Shown here: in pieces, positions 48,811 through 60,611 of the stretch | How positions within the stretch are numbered: position 1 is the stretch's first letter | How the letters are laid out: each line of letters begins with the position of its first letter | Assembly: GCF_040939455.1 (NCBI RefSeq) | Contig: NC_134115.1 | Location: 22,452,727 to 22,516,726, forward strand | Direction: 5' to 3' | DNA from: Microcebus murinus | Taxonomy: Eukaryota; Chordata; Mammalia; Primates; Cheirogaleidae | DNA: 64,000 bases | The notes under the pieces: generated by a model | Databases searched by the model: none | What the model saw: only the letters and a program-made list of their open reading frames with translations | What the model was told of the DNA's origin: nothing | Made by a program: the position numbers and the translations under genes

Positions 48811-51800
48811 GAGTTGCAATTGACTAGCTTGACATGTTGTATTTTGTAGATAATTAAGATATAATTCGATTTTGACCTTTGCAGTTTTATTTTTACATTT
48901 TAGAGCCAACGCTACTTTTAATGTTTTATGCTATTTTGGATGCCTTTGGAAAGCTTAGTGCAAGGACCTTAGCACTTAATTGGTAAAGTGAGCTTGCTCC
49001 TCTGGACTCCCCCAAAATCCCCCTTTTAAGGCACTTAAATAGCTTCCTATTACAACCATGTGTTTTTATGCCTGTTTCCCATATTAGACTGTACACCTAA
49101 AGAGGGTAAGAAAAACCTCAGAACTTGGTACATGGCAGGGACTCAGTAATGTTTACTTATGGACGTAATTAATTTGAGCTCATAAGAAAAAGCCAAGCCC
49201 AGGGATCCAGTGTGCTTTCTGTCTTCACTTGGGAAAAGGCTCTTACCCCCTGCCTTGCAACATGTGTGATGGGGACTGGTTTTTCTCTGGCACCCTTAAA
49301 AAGGAAGCAGTGTTGTGCACAAGGGGTGTGGGCTTGTCTCAGCCACACCCCTGTGAATCTTGCATCAGAAAATTAATCTCTATAGGCCTGATTTTTGTGT
49401 GGGCCAAATTAAATAAAGCCATGTTAATAAAGCCCTGTGAACCTTAAAACACTGTGTCCTTAAAATAATGTATTCATTGCTAAAGTGAAAAAAGAAAAAA
49501 AAAGCTAAAGCTCTTACTACTCAGACTTTAGGGAATGTTTCTGGACTTTTCTAGGAAGTGGGATGCAAAATATCTTTTGTTGCCTGACAGTTGGCCCTGA
49601 AAAAGCCACAATTACATCCAGACAACAGCTGATTAGAGAGGAGACCTGGTAAGAAAATCCTTCGGTAATAACCCGGTCAAACCATGCTTCCAAGTCCCTT
49701 GGAGGCAGAGCGTGAGAACGAACTGCTGGCTGCGCCAGGTCATATTCTGGCCCGCTGAGACTTAGTGATGCTATATAATTGCATCCTTCTTGCTCAAGAA
49801 CTGAATCCGGGTCTGGTCTTCACCTCCTGGGATGAAGAGGAGACATGATTATATGAATTACAGCCCCATTTCTAGGTGCCAAGCAGCTCCAATGAGCCAC
49901 AGTGAAACTAAGTCCACTTTGGCTCTGCCCTGCTGAATATGTCAAAGGCTCTAAAGTATTCTGCCGAGAACTTCGGCTTTTATGGGTTTGCAACCAAGAT
50001 ATTAATAACATTTGGAAATGGATGCTGACCAGAGAAGAGAAGCAGGTCTATGCTTTCTGTCATCTACACATATTGGGTTTAGGGCCCAGGGCCCAGCTCG
50101 GGCCGGGTGAGGTCGAGCTGCAGCTGCCCTTTTTACTCCCCCTCTGCCATTTTGTGCTAGAGGAGGAGGATCGAGTTGGCTGGGGCATAGTTTAAAATTG
50201 CCTCCAAGATGCTATTTCTATTCACCATGCTGCTGTCTGCCATTGCTCTTTCTGTGTGAGGCTGAATGATAACATGGAAGTTGTTAAGAATGAATGTCTA
50301 TTTAGCTGCACGACATTCTTTGTATGTGAAGGGGGCAAGATGCTATCTATTTCCATACTCAAGATGTGCCGGAAGTGTTGATCCCTTGGGCTGAGAAACT
50401 TCAGTTTAGTAGTTACTACCGCAATCACCCCTCTTCTCTACCAAGTACTCAGTAAGTCCCTCAAAGTGAAGAGTAGATTGTTGAATAGGAAATCAGGAAA
50501 TCTGACAGAAGAGGTCAATAGTGTGAGGAGAAGCCTCTGATCCTGGGGTTGAAAGTGAGTAATAAAATTGTGATTGATCTGTAGATAGATACAGATGATT
50601 AGCAAGGTCTTCCATGCATGTGGGCACATGTCCTTCTTATGCAAAGTGTAAAAATGTGGATTTTTCTTGACTAATCCATCAAATGCTGAATCACTGCCCT
50701 ATGTAGCAACGGACTAATTCGATTAAAACCATTAAAACATCTTGCTTCCCTGAACATCACATATGCAGCCAGTTCACTGGTAACATTCCTCCTGCTCCTT
50801 TCCCGTCTGCCTAGGTGAGTCTCAGACATGCTTCAAGGATCAATTCCAGTTTTACCTGCTCTAGGAAACTTGCCCCTGTCAGTCCAATTAAAAGGACACT
50901 CTGCCTGTTCTGAAATTAACAACTCATGTGTCCCCCTCACTTCAGATTTAGAATTCGCTACTTACTATTTTTACTGTTCAATTTATTATTATGAGTCTGG
51001 GTAGATAATGCCAGTCAATTTGTTTCAAGTCTATGTGGTTCAGTTTTCTTACCTGTAAATAGGATATAATATATTTACCTCTGCTCTAGAGTTTTTCTGA
51101 GAATTAACAGAGGATATGTTTACATCCGTATGTATATATACACACATTCTACATTCTCATATCGTGTAGCATACAGTAAGTGGTGAATAAAATTAATTTC
51201 CCTCCTCTCCACAATGGGACTTCATGACAGTAGAGGCTTCGTCTTTAATACCTTTTTGTATCCCCAGGTCTTTAAACCTAGTTAGAGCTCAGTTTGTTTG
51301 CTGCTTTTTCTGCTTTCTGATTTCTTTTCTCACAAGGCAAGGAAAAGACTAAGGACTGCATCTCAAGCAGGGTTCAAGAAGATCTGTACTTCACCACTGT
51401 TTCTGGCTAACTGTTCTGTTCCAGCCCATGGTATGCACTGGAGGTTTATTTGAAACAAAGTTATCTTCTAGGTGCCCAGAGATGTAGGCCCCGTCGACTC
51501 AACACAAGACGTCAGCACACTGAACACAGCCATCATCTCCTTTAACAGCTTTTGCATTGCTCACTTCCTTGCCCTCAGCCCCTGGCCTCCACCCTTACAA
51601 ACACACACACTGGTGTGTGTGCAGAACTCCAGAAGAAGTGGGCCCAGAGCACCCTGTACTTGGGCCCAGCATCTATACCATATGGCAGAAATTACACTAA
51701 GCTTTTATAGAGTTTTTTTGTCTCCCGTCTAACACAGATTTACCATACATTCATACCCAAATATAACCTGTTCCTTTATTACACTGCTGTTTCTTTCTCC

Positions 51801-51949
51801 CTCCATTTCAATTCCCACCTCTGTTCACCTTCTCTTTTCCAACTTTATTGAAATGCTTCATTCATCTCTACCGTTTCCTTCATATTCGGCCTCTACCGCG
51901 GAAACAGAGAAGTTTCTCATGACCTCACCCTTTCGGAGATGTTTGTACA

Positions 51950-54327
51950 TGGGTATGAACAGATCAAATAAACAGGAACTTAGGTTAATTTAATAGAAAA
52001 AATAAAATATGGAATAACATTGATTTTGGCCAGTATCAATTACAACCGTTCTACTATATTTTACAAAAAAACAACTGAACATTTTACACATGTACAGTAT
52101 TTTTCAGTAAAAGTGGATTTCGATTTAACAATGGGTCACTAATTAAAAATAAAAAGACAAAAGAAAACAGAAGATAGGACTTTTGTCTCTAGAAGGTTAG
52201 AGCATTTGTTAAGTCTCCAAATTTTGTACTATCTATTACATATATCTCATTATGAATATATATATTTATACATAATATATAACATTAACTTAAACTTTGA
52301 AAGCATTATGTTCTAGTTAATAATGTTATGGAGATAAATGAGGCAGTAACACACTAGTAGTTAAACCAGTATTTCCACGATGTGCACCTGCATGGCCAGT
52401 GGGAAATGGAATGCAAACTGGTAGACCCCAATGGATTTGGCTGCCAGGTTAATGGTTATTTATCTAAGAATACAGGTATTATTTTTATATCTTTCCTATC
52501 ATAGTAACCTTGTGCCTCAAATATTATGGACCAGTTCAATTAAATGAATTATTTTTTTTTGCAGGCAAATCTGGTTTTACCATCTGCTTGACCTGGCTTT
52601 AGGCTTGTGCTTACATCTGTCCATTTCAAGACTGTGCCTTTAAATGTAAAACTACATGCCAAACCCAGGATTAACTTTCATTTTTTTTGTGTCAGAAGGG
52701 CCTGCAGTGTTATAAAGAGGAAAATTGCTCAGCAAAATCAGTTGGTTCCCTAGTTACTTATGAATCGTTATGTGACTCAGTATTACTACAATGCTATTAA
52801 GAAACTATTTACTTACTCTCCACCTTGGGTCTTGGGTTGTAAGTTAACACTGATGTCTAGAGATATTTTCAAGGCAGGCTTTTTACTACCTTGCTGCTTG
52901 GATGGGGATCTTGGCACCCACTTGCTGTCTTTTTCCTGGGATAGCCTGTATTGACACCATTCCTCCTCATAGCTATGAAGCCAGTGGCACCTTGGAAGTG
53001 AGGCTCTCAGAAGTGTAAAGCCTACAAGATGCTGGTCACTCCCTAAGTAAATGAGGTCACCAATGGAGCTTTGATATGAAAAACGAAGAAATCTGCCATC
53101 AGTCTACCCTCCCCTCAAGAGAGAAACTGTGAAAAGATCGATAAGGTTACATTGTTTCTGACTACTGATCCAAAACAGTTTTCTCATAATTCAACCTGCT
53201 AGTTTTCATGAAATGTTTAGGGAGTCATAGAAAACCAGTGAAAATATTCCTAAAACAAACAAACAAAAACAGATGGTTTCAATGACATTCAGTGGACAGG
53301 TGTGTAACGGCATGGCACAGTTACAGAGGGACAGAAGAGTCGGAAAATAAGAGAATCAGGAGGGTACAATCATGCCACCCATATTCAATTTCCAGTTTTA
53401 TTTTCTTAAAATGACAAGATGAAAAAACTTCTAATAAGCACCATTGAAAAACGTTGCCTGGCCAACATGGGCACGAGCTTAAATATTATTTAAATAAATT
53501 CCATTTCTTAAAAAATACAGGACTGCTTAGAAACTTTTGACTCCAGGAAGAAATTTCCTGTATCATACCCCAAAATGTATTCCCACCATGATAAATGGAA
53601 TTTCTGATGGCCTTTAAAAAAATGCTATGGGGATAATGGCTAGATAGCACCAAGAGATTGTGCAGGGTCTACAGAGTTAACATTCTGGATTTCAGGGAAG
53701 CTGGATCAGTCTCAGCTCTTTCATGTATCTCTTCATTCTGCCCATCTGTCCATCACTAATTTGACTATACAGAGCAATCCCATTTGATGAACTTTGTGTA
53801 AAATAACCCAACCTACAATGGAAAAGCCAGTAGCAGCAAGTCTATCTGATGATGAAACCAGTGGAGCAGACTTATCAAGTGAGTAAAACGTAAAAACCAG
53901 TACATAATGCATGAAGTCAATTATGTGTGGAAAGCATCAATGTCCAACTGTGACATACTAACACAAATGACACTGAACACGACTGTGTAGGATGTTCCTA
54001 ATGCCCTCAGGTCCAGTTTTCTGCCATTTCCCCCCATGGTGGACTCAAGCATGAAAAATGACTTATGCAAGAGCTTTCTGTTTCATTTTGATCTATGTAT
54101 GCTCTTGCGATGTTTTGGAAAGGTATTTTTAGGCGTCTCAAAGGGGAAACAGGCAAGTAAATGCAAAAGGGAAAAAAAAAATGGACCTTCAAAACCAGGG
54201 CAGGAAATCAAATCATTACTTTAAAGTCAAATTTTGGCATCAAATGCTTTGGTCATACAATACTGTCTCTGTGGTTCTGGCTGTTTAGCACTAAACACCC
54301 AGTTATAAAAGGTAGGCTTGTTGTAGG
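51950..54327 (-). other. Repeat-poor AT-rich stretch downstream of PC5A, possible extended 3' UTR
   Basis: No Alu, L1, L2, MIR or LTR could be recognised over about 2.4 kb, while the rest of this intron is densely filled with them. The sequence is AT-rich with no convincing ORF. It directly follows the PC5A last exon, so it may be a long 3' UTR or a constrained intronic element. I cannot show transcription from sequence alone. Confidence 0.35.
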
Positions 54328-54333
54328 TTTATT
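54328..54333 (-). terminator. Candidate proximal polyadenylation signal of PC5A
   Basis: AATAAA on the minus strand about 215 nt after the PC5A stop, followed about 20-30 nt downstream by a GU-rich stretch (GGGTGTTTAGTG). Other AATAAA hexamers on this strand lie near 53.4 kb and 51.78 kb, so a longer 3' UTR is possible. Neighbouring A runs could cause false cDNA ends by internal priming. Confidence 0.4.
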
Positions 54334-54546
54334 TTTCTTTTTTTTTTTTTTTTCCATTTAAGTTCTGACAAAACAGTTCACCATCTCCCTGCACAAACTT
54401 GAGAGAGAGAGAGAAAAAGAAAGCAAGAAAGAGAGAGGTGGCTTGCTTTTTTTTTTTTTTTTTGGCTTGTTTTTTTTTTTTTTTTCTTTTTAATAATATG
54501 GAATAATCTATAAGTCTACAGGAACAAAGAAATCTAAGATGGCTGC
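54328..54546 (-). other. PCSK5: Proximal 3' UTR of PC5A
   Basis: This is transcribed sequence after the PC5A stop. On the transcript it holds two long A-rich runs (around 54470-54482 and 54452-54463), then a pyrimidine tract of about 40 nt of CU repeats (plus-strand gagaga/gaaagaaag at 54398-54437), and another A run near 54341-54354. The first plausible AATAAA on the minus strand is at 54333-54328. The true 3' end is not certain, and the transcript may extend further. Confidence 0.55.
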
Positions 54547-54662
54547 TCAGCCTTGGAATGTACATGTTTTGCAGCAAAGTTGTTGAAGAACCTTCCGTTG
54601 GCACAGATTGTTCTTTTTCACAAGCATACAGAAGCCTCCTTCAGCCCAGGACTCTTCCGTTG
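54547..54662 (-). CDS. PCSK5: PCSK5 PC5A-specific last exon, coding part with stop
   Basis: The acceptor is CTTCCCGGAAAAG, with a pyrimidine-rich stretch (CTCCCCCTCTCTATT) upstream. Two bases complete an alanine codon, then 37 codons and a TGA stop at 54549-54547. The product reads ATEESWAEGGFCMLVKKN, NLCQRKVLQQLCCKTC, TFQG. That gives exactly 38 residues specific to PC5A and five cysteines, matching the known PC5A tail in sequence and length. In the literature this tail directs soluble PC5A to regulated secretory granules, whereas PC5B uses a transmembrane segment and cytosolic tail encoded beyond this window. The open frame is shorter than common ORF cut-offs, so it is easy to miss. The 3' UTR follows toward lower coordinates. 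Confidence 0.97.
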
Positions 54663-56149
54663 CTTTTCCGGGAAGTCAGCAATAGAGAGGGGGAGTTGAG
54701 GACGAGAGCGGCATGATGAGCACACACGGAAGAAGGTTGTGATTGGCCAGAGAGGCAGATTGGGGGATTGGAAGAGATCATTCAGGAGCAGTCAACAAGG
54801 AGGAAATTTGGTTCACCCACAGTGATTTCAGTCAACAGCATTGTTTTTCAAGGAGAGATATTGCAGTCCAACGGTAAATGTGATTGGTATCCATTGGTGA
54901 AAGGAAAAAAAAAAAAGATTAGAAAAAGAATAAATTAGAAATCAATAACAAAAGCAAGGAATTTTTCTTCTTAGAATGACCTAGAGCAGAGAGTATACAA
55001 TCATTTGTACTATATTTCATTGAATCTAAGACACAGGACTTAAGATGCACCATCATTTGAAGTAACAGAAAGAAAAAAAATGGTTCTTATTAAACTGTGG
55101 CACAATATTCTCTTATCAATTAGAATTTTAATTTTATACTTATTAAAAGTATTTGTTATTCTTATATAACATTCTGTTGTGCTTCCGTGCTTAGGCAAGA
55201 ACCCTTCCTTTGGATATTGAACAGGAGTTTAATTTTCTGAAGCACTTTGGAACCGCAATTATTAATAAATTTAACACAAGGAGTAGTGACTAAGCACCTA
55301 ACTCAGTGGAACAGACATCTCTGTGCCCAAGTCTCTTATCTGGGCAGTGATACTTGTCATATTAACCTTCTGATCCAAAGAAGCTGTAAACTACCACAAA
55401 TTAGAAGATGCATCTGATTTAATGCTTTAAAATGTAAAAAAAAAAAAAACCTGTATGCCTTAGAATCACGGAAATATGGCAGTTGGAAAAGAATACATAG
55501 CACACCTCAAAATGCAGTTGCAATGTGATCTGAAAAGCCAGGTGAGCCATCAAAGATTTCATTTTTTTGACCTATTTTGCCCATGATCTTGACATTCCAC
55601 TTTTAGCAAAGTGCCATTTAACCTATCCCATGCTCACCATGGTTTAGGGAAAGCAGTTAAAGCATCACAAATTTTGAAGTGCCTGGCACCAACTGCTATT
55701 GGTGAAAACTTCAAGTTATATAGTGGATTTCCTGCATTGATCACTTAAAAATATCTTCCTCAGTTTTCTGGTACTAACAAAAAGTTCTGGTCATATGCAG
55801 ATAGAGGGGCATCAAGCTTCTGAACTAAAAGGTAAGGAGGCACTTGCTGGTAACTAAAGTGTGATGATACTTACATGGTCCCTGGGTAACTCCACCCTGG
55901 GCCTCTCGCCCCGGTGTGGTGCAGTTAGAATCAGCCCTGGCAAGAAGCCCTTGGAACACAGCCTGAGTGGGTCAGGTGCACCTTGCCAGGCCAATCACAC
56001 ATCAGAAAAGCCATGAAGATGCAGTCACCTGTGGTGCTCCAAGGAAATGAGATCGCACACGATGTTCTATCAGTGCCATCATGTGCCCAGTTCTTTTTGA
56101 TGCCTTTTTGAGATTCTTAATAGGGAACTGTAGAATAATCATTCGAGGT

Positions 56150-56290
56150 CAATAGTATTATCATTTTTATTTTTTTACAGATAAGAGAAATGAGTCCCAG
56201 GTAAGTTTATAACCTGCCTGAGGCCTGAAGCCCAGATATGAACTACAGCATTCTGACTCCCAAGTCCACATTCTCCCAGTCATAGTACTG
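56150..56290 (+). mobile_element. MIR relic
   Basis: cagataagagaaatgagtcc and aggcctgaagcccagatatg resemble MIR. Confidence 0.6.
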
Positions 56291-56629
56291 CTCTGTCTCT
56301 GGTGACATTTTCACAAGGGAAAATATTCAAGAGGAGGGAAAGAATAAACCTAGGGCAATTAGCATGTTCCAAATGCATACTTTTTTCCCTTTTTCTATTT
56401 TTATAATGATCCAAAGAGGTTGTGAGCAACAAGAGTTCCAAACAATTTCTGCGTAAAATTCAGGCACACATTTTAGGGCTCCCTCCGCATAAATTATATT
56501 GAAAGTCTAAGTTCACAAAATGCTGGGAGTTGGAATAATTTAAATTCATACATTTCACAGATAGGGAAACTGAGGCTAGAGACGTGAGGGGACTTGGCAT
56601 TTGCCAAATTGTCAGGGAGAAGGGGACAG

Positions 56630-56795
56630 TGCAGTGGTCCTCAAACCTGCCTGCACAGTAGAAACATCATTTCTAAGAGAAGGTCAGGAGAAGCTCAAAT
56701 ACATGCTTAGGCTTCACCCCAGGTCAATAATTCAATCAGAATCTCTGGGGAAGGTGTGGGGTCCCAGCATCTTGGTTGTGAACCATTGGTGTAAG
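56630..56795 (+). mobile_element. MER5A hAT relic
   Basis: gcagtggtcctcaaacctgc, aatcagaatctctgggg and ttgtgaaccattgg mark the two ends and centre. Confidence 0.72.
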
Positions 56796-56939
56796 AAATA
56801 AAAAATAATCGGACCAATATTTGTAAGTATTAAGTTCTATACTTGGTTCTAACACTTTCTAGCTTTACACCTTGAATTTTCCCTTTTGTAAGATTGGAAT
56901 ATTAATTTCTAGACTCACAGATTTAACAAAGATTCAAAT

Positions 56940-57650
56940 ACCATTTGATTATTATTTACATATCAAAATTATAAATAGCCTAAAGAATAGGAGAGTGGCA
57001 AAAAAACCTACAGCATCTTCATATGATTGAGTTTTATGCTGTCATTAAAAATAAAGTTTCCTAAGACTTCATAAAAACATAGGATGATGTTTATGCCTAA
57101 TGCTTAGTGTGAAAAGCAGGATAGAAGACTCTCATGTCCATGCTATTAAAAACATCTGGCAAAAAGTACACAAGGCAAAAGACTGGAAAGAAATATATCA
57201 ACAATTAACTAAAAATGGCTACATACTGTATAATTCCAACTATATAACATTCTGAAAAAGGCAAATCTATGGAGATAGTAAAAAAAAAAATCAGTGGTTG
57301 TCAGGGATTGGGGAGTGAGGGATGAGTAGGCAGAGCACAGAGGATTTTTAGGGTAGTGAAACTGCTCTGTCTGATATATAATGGTAGATATGTGTCATTA
57401 TATATTTGACCAAACTCATAGAAGGTACAACACCAAGAATGAACCCTAATATAAACTGTGGACTTTGGGTGATAATGATGTGACAATGTAGGTTCATCAA
57501 TTATAACAAATTTACCACTCTGGTGTCAGATTGATAGTCGTGGAGGCTGTGCATGCGTGGGGGTAGGGAGTATATGGGAAACCTCTGAACTTCATATTCA
57601 ATTTTGCTATCAATCTAAAACTGCTCTAAAAAATAAAGTTTATCAATGAA
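56940..57650 (+). mobile_element. Old L1 (L1ME/L1M4-like) 3' end
   Basis: aatgtaggttcatcaattat, caaatttaccactctggtgt, ggaggctgtgcatgcgtggg and ctaaaactgctctaaaaaat are the terminal L1M phrases. Confidence 0.8.
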
Positions 57651-57895
57651 AAATAAAATTAACTGGAGCCATCTGGCTAGTAAGATTGTTGGTGATTTAT
57701 TTCTTCTTGCAATTCAAACCAACAGTAAACAAACAATCCATTAAAGGTGTAAGTTCAAGATGAATGAATGCCAACAAGATGTTGAGTGTGTCCTATCTGA
57801 CACATGGTTGTTTTATTTTAAGTGGAAAAAGATTAGACCTTAAAGTAGAAAGATCACACTTTGCTCAGAAGATGAAAATGAGCAATTGTACTCAC

Positions 57896-58011
57896 CATCC
57901 TTGCAGATGGCTCCCATTTGACACATTCCTAAGTCTAAGAGATACCCACTGGGGCAGCTTGTACAGTTCTTGAATCCTGGGCCACTGCACGTCAAACAAC
58001 TGGTATCACAT
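57896..58011 (-). CDS. PCSK5: PCSK5 exon (about exon 20), last exon shared by PC5A and PC5B
   Basis: This is a 116-bp coding exon with acceptor TTTTTCCATAG and donor G|GTGAGT. One base completes a lysine codon, 38 codons follow, and it ends with a single G (phase 1). The product reads CDTSCLTCSGPGFKNC, TSCPSGYLLDLGMC, QMGAICKD. Seven cysteines and one sequon (NCT) are present. The terminal G can join CA ACG GAA (aspartate-alanine-threonine, PC5A last exon at 54547-54662) or GA GAA TAC (aspartate-glycine-glutamate, PC5B exon at 18428-18530), and both keep frame. This exon is therefore the branch point for the isoform choice. A 5' Alu (58199-58528) sits less than 200 bp upstream of its acceptor. 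Confidence 0.97.
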
Positions 58012-58791
58012 CTATGGAAAAATGTGCAAGTTTTTTATCCATTCACATGTCATGCACAGGGAAAGGTATATTTACCTTTTTGTCTTAAACATAATTCTTA
58101 ACATAATGTCTTAAAAATCTTTAAAAATTTTTTCCTTACAATAATTTCTAGGTTTGATAACATTAAAGAAATCCTAGCAGGTAGACGCTGTGATTTTTCT
58201 TTTTTTTTTTTTTTGAGACAGAATCTTACTTTGTTGCCTGGGCTAGAGTGCCGTGGTGTCAGCCTCGCTCACAGCAACCTCAAACTCCTGGGCTCAAGCG
58301 ATCCTCCTGCCTCAGTCTCTTGAGGAGCTGGGACTACAGGCATGTGCCACCACGCCCGGCTAATTTCTTCTGTCTATTTTTAGCTGTCCAATGAACTTCT
58401 TTCTATTTTTGGTAGAGACGGGGTCTCGCTCTTACTTAGGCTGGTCTCGAACTCCTGAGCTCAAACACTCCACCTGCCTCGGCTTCCCAGAGTGCTAGGA
58501 TTACAGGCGTGAACCACTGTGCCCGGCCTGACACTGTGATTTTTAAAGGGGATGTAGAAGGTACTTGACATAGAAATACTACTTTAGAGGTTTTAAAGTG
58601 CTCCTGCATTAAAAAAAAAAATTAAAAATATCAAAGATAAGTTGAGTTAAAGGTGCAGGGCAGTGTCCATAGGTAAATGTTTAAAGCCAATTTTATCATT
58701 AAAAATTCTAAGTTTCCTTATTATTTATGAAAGTAGTCTTATAAAGAGCCCAGGTCCCAAATGCTAGGGCCCAGGGGGCAGATTCACTTAC
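58012..58791. other. PCSK5 intron between exons 57896-58011 and 58792-58921
   Basis: About 780 bp, nearly half of it the Alu at 58199-58528. Nothing else recognised. Confidence 0.9.
58199..58528 (-). mobile_element. Alu, strepsirrhine type, antisense
   Basis: Complete reverse dimer. Target duplication gacgctgtgattttt at 58184-58198 and gacactgtgattttt at 58530-58544 (14 of 15). Confidence 0.95.
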
Positions 58792-58921
58792 TTTTTGCAG
58801 GATTTGTATCCATTCTCCAAAGAGTGGTCAAAGTAATAGCTGATACTGCAGCTCTGCACGCATCTCCCATCCTCCATGAAGTAACCCTCCGTGCAGTTAA
58901 TGCACCCATCAGCTCCCGCCC
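58792..58921 (-). CDS. PCSK5: PCSK5 exon (about exon 19), shared by PC5A and PC5B
   Basis: This is a 130-bp coding exon with acceptor CCTTTCAAG and donor GTAAGTG. Two starting bases complete a glycine codon, 42 codons follow, and it ends with AA of a split lysine codon. The product starts AGADGCINCTEG and continues YFMEDGRCVQSC, SISYYFDHSLENGYKSCK. It has five cysteines and a sequon (NCT) in INCTEG. The tyrosine-rich loop SISYYFDH between repeats is a strong PCSK5 marker. It forms part of the furin-like repeat array shared by PC5A and PC5B, around residues 793-836 of PC5A. The coding frame is intact and I see no sign of decay. Confidence 0.97.
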
Positions 58922-59363
58922 CTTGAAAGGAAGACAAAGGCAGGGAACAGAAATGGAACCTCAGTGGCGGTTGCATAATGGGGCTTCTTCTTTAATGGCT
59001 TGCAAAAATGACATTCATCTGCAACCATTTTAAGAGCAATAATTTAATATTTGTGCTTTTTCTTAATTTCCTTGGGGACCCTCCCCATCCCCCCCACCCC
59101 TGTTTAGATGGAACCTATTTGCCAAAAAATATCCACTCTCCTTGGAAAGAAGAGAAGATATCACTGGGTTATTTCAGTTTCTCAACGAGGACGGGATGCT
59201 TAGGGCTCTTTGACTTTGAGCGAGAATACATGCACGATTACTGAAAAAGAGATCTGTTTCTCTAGAATTTACTTTAAAAGTATCAAATGGGTTGCAGGAG
59301 TGATAGCTAAAACCAGAGCAAGTCCAGAGCCAGGAGAAGGAACAAAAGAACCGTGGAAGGTAC
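58922..59363. other. Short PCSK5 intron between exons 58792-58921 and 59364-59461
   Basis: 442 bp with no recognised repeat. Confidence 0.9.
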
Positions 59364-59461
59364 CGGCACAAGTGGCGCAGAAGCGGTGGCAGGACTGGCA
59401 GTCCTGGCCGTTGAAGTACTGCCCATCCTCGCAGGACACTGAACACCGGGATCCCTGCAGG
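59364..59461 (-). CDS. PCSK5: PCSK5 exon (about exon 18), shared by PC5A and PC5B
   Basis: This is a 98-bp coding exon with acceptor CTCCTAG and donor GTACCT. It begins with one base that completes the serine codon begun in exon 63096-63180, has 32 codons, and ends with one G. The product reads LQGSRCSVSCEDG, then YFNGQDCQ, then CHRFCATCA. Six cysteines lie in CxxxC and CxxC pairs of a furin-like repeat. No stop interrupts the frame. It forms part of the extracellular cysteine-rich domain common to both isoforms, at roughly residues 760-793 of PC5A. The donor is a GTAC type rather than GTAAG, as in two of the PC5B-only exons here. The intron to the next exon is only about 440 bp and contains no recognised repeat. 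Confidence 0.96.
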
Positions 59462-60582
59462 CTAGGAGAAATATAAACGGAGCTTTAAACAGACTGCTGC
59501 GATCCAGGCAGAGCAGTAACGACTCCCCAAGCTCCATATGTAACAAATACAGTTCCCTGCACAGACCAGTGGATTTGGCAAAGCTTCAAAGCAGGGGAAA
59601 TAGCCCCTGTACCCTCTTTTTTCCCCCTCCTGATGCCTATAATGCTTCTCTGTGCCTCTAATGATGCCTGCAGCCTGTACATGTGCTGTTAAGCTTTGGG
59701 GACATTCTCCTTAATTTGTTAGACTGATGGACACATTCCAACTCTGCCCAACATCTTACAGCCCAGAGGTTTTGTAAAGCGTTTGATAAAACAATCACAT
59801 TGCCTGACAATATGTCTACCAATTCCCTAATATCCAGACTTACTATATAATAAATCTTAAAGTTATTTTATAATTGTAAATGCACTGGGAACACATGGTT
59901 AAAATGAATTATGCTTGAATAAAAGTATACAACTACCCCTGCCCAACCCCCAGCCCAAACTCCTCAGAGTAGACATTTTTGTTTTTAAGTGCTGCTGATG
60001 TTAGTGTTATGTTGGTTCCCATAAAAACAAAATTCTAATATACTTTTGCCTGTTCCTTAATTTGTTCATTTTAAACACTCTAAATGATATTAATAAATTT
60101 AGCAAAATTATCTATCTATATTGTTGCTTCCCCAAACTCAACTTTTCTTAGTTTTACTATTATTTAGTGCTTCTGGGAGTTATCTACACCATATTAAATA
60201 ATTTATTTAAATTTCTATTTCTCTATCTAGCACTATGAGACAGTATCCAATGAGTTGTCGGAATGTCAAATGAGGAATGCATATTTTTCTCTCCATCCGA
60301 ATTTCTGTCAGCTATGACATTTTTCATAGTCTACAGGTTGATTCTTAAAATTCAAAACAAATACATAAAATTTACAATATTTAATATAAAATATTATCCA
60401 TTAAATAACTAATATCATCAGAAACATAAACCTATGTCACCAAATCAATGACACTAGAAGATGTGTATCTAAGCAACGAGGTCAAAGGGTTTCTATTTTC
60501 TTAAACTCTTTCTATTGTACCAATTGGCATCTTGTTTGACTTCTTCATATATGGATCATACTAATTTGAGAAACTACAATTT

Positions 60583-60611
60583 CCTTCTCACTACTGCACT
60601 TGGCTAGTCTT
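60583..60611 (+). pseudogene. Possible Y1 RNA (RNY1) 3'-end fragment
   Basis: ccttctcactactgcacttg followed by gctagtctt matches the last 29 bases of Y1 RNA with one difference, as I remember it. There is no A tail and no clear flanking duplication, so this is a fragment at most. Confidence 0.4.

Larger units (their letters stand above)
54663..57895. other. PCSK5 intron between shared exon 57896-58011 and the PC5A last exon
   Basis: Contains a MIR, a MER5A and an old L1 3' end (listed). 54670-56140 has no recognisable repeat or exon. Confidence 0.8.

Noticed and set aside
54329..54604. Minus-strand open frame of 91 residues with lysine runs
   Set aside because: It overlaps the PC5A last exon in the wrong frame and owes its length to A runs in the 3' UTR.
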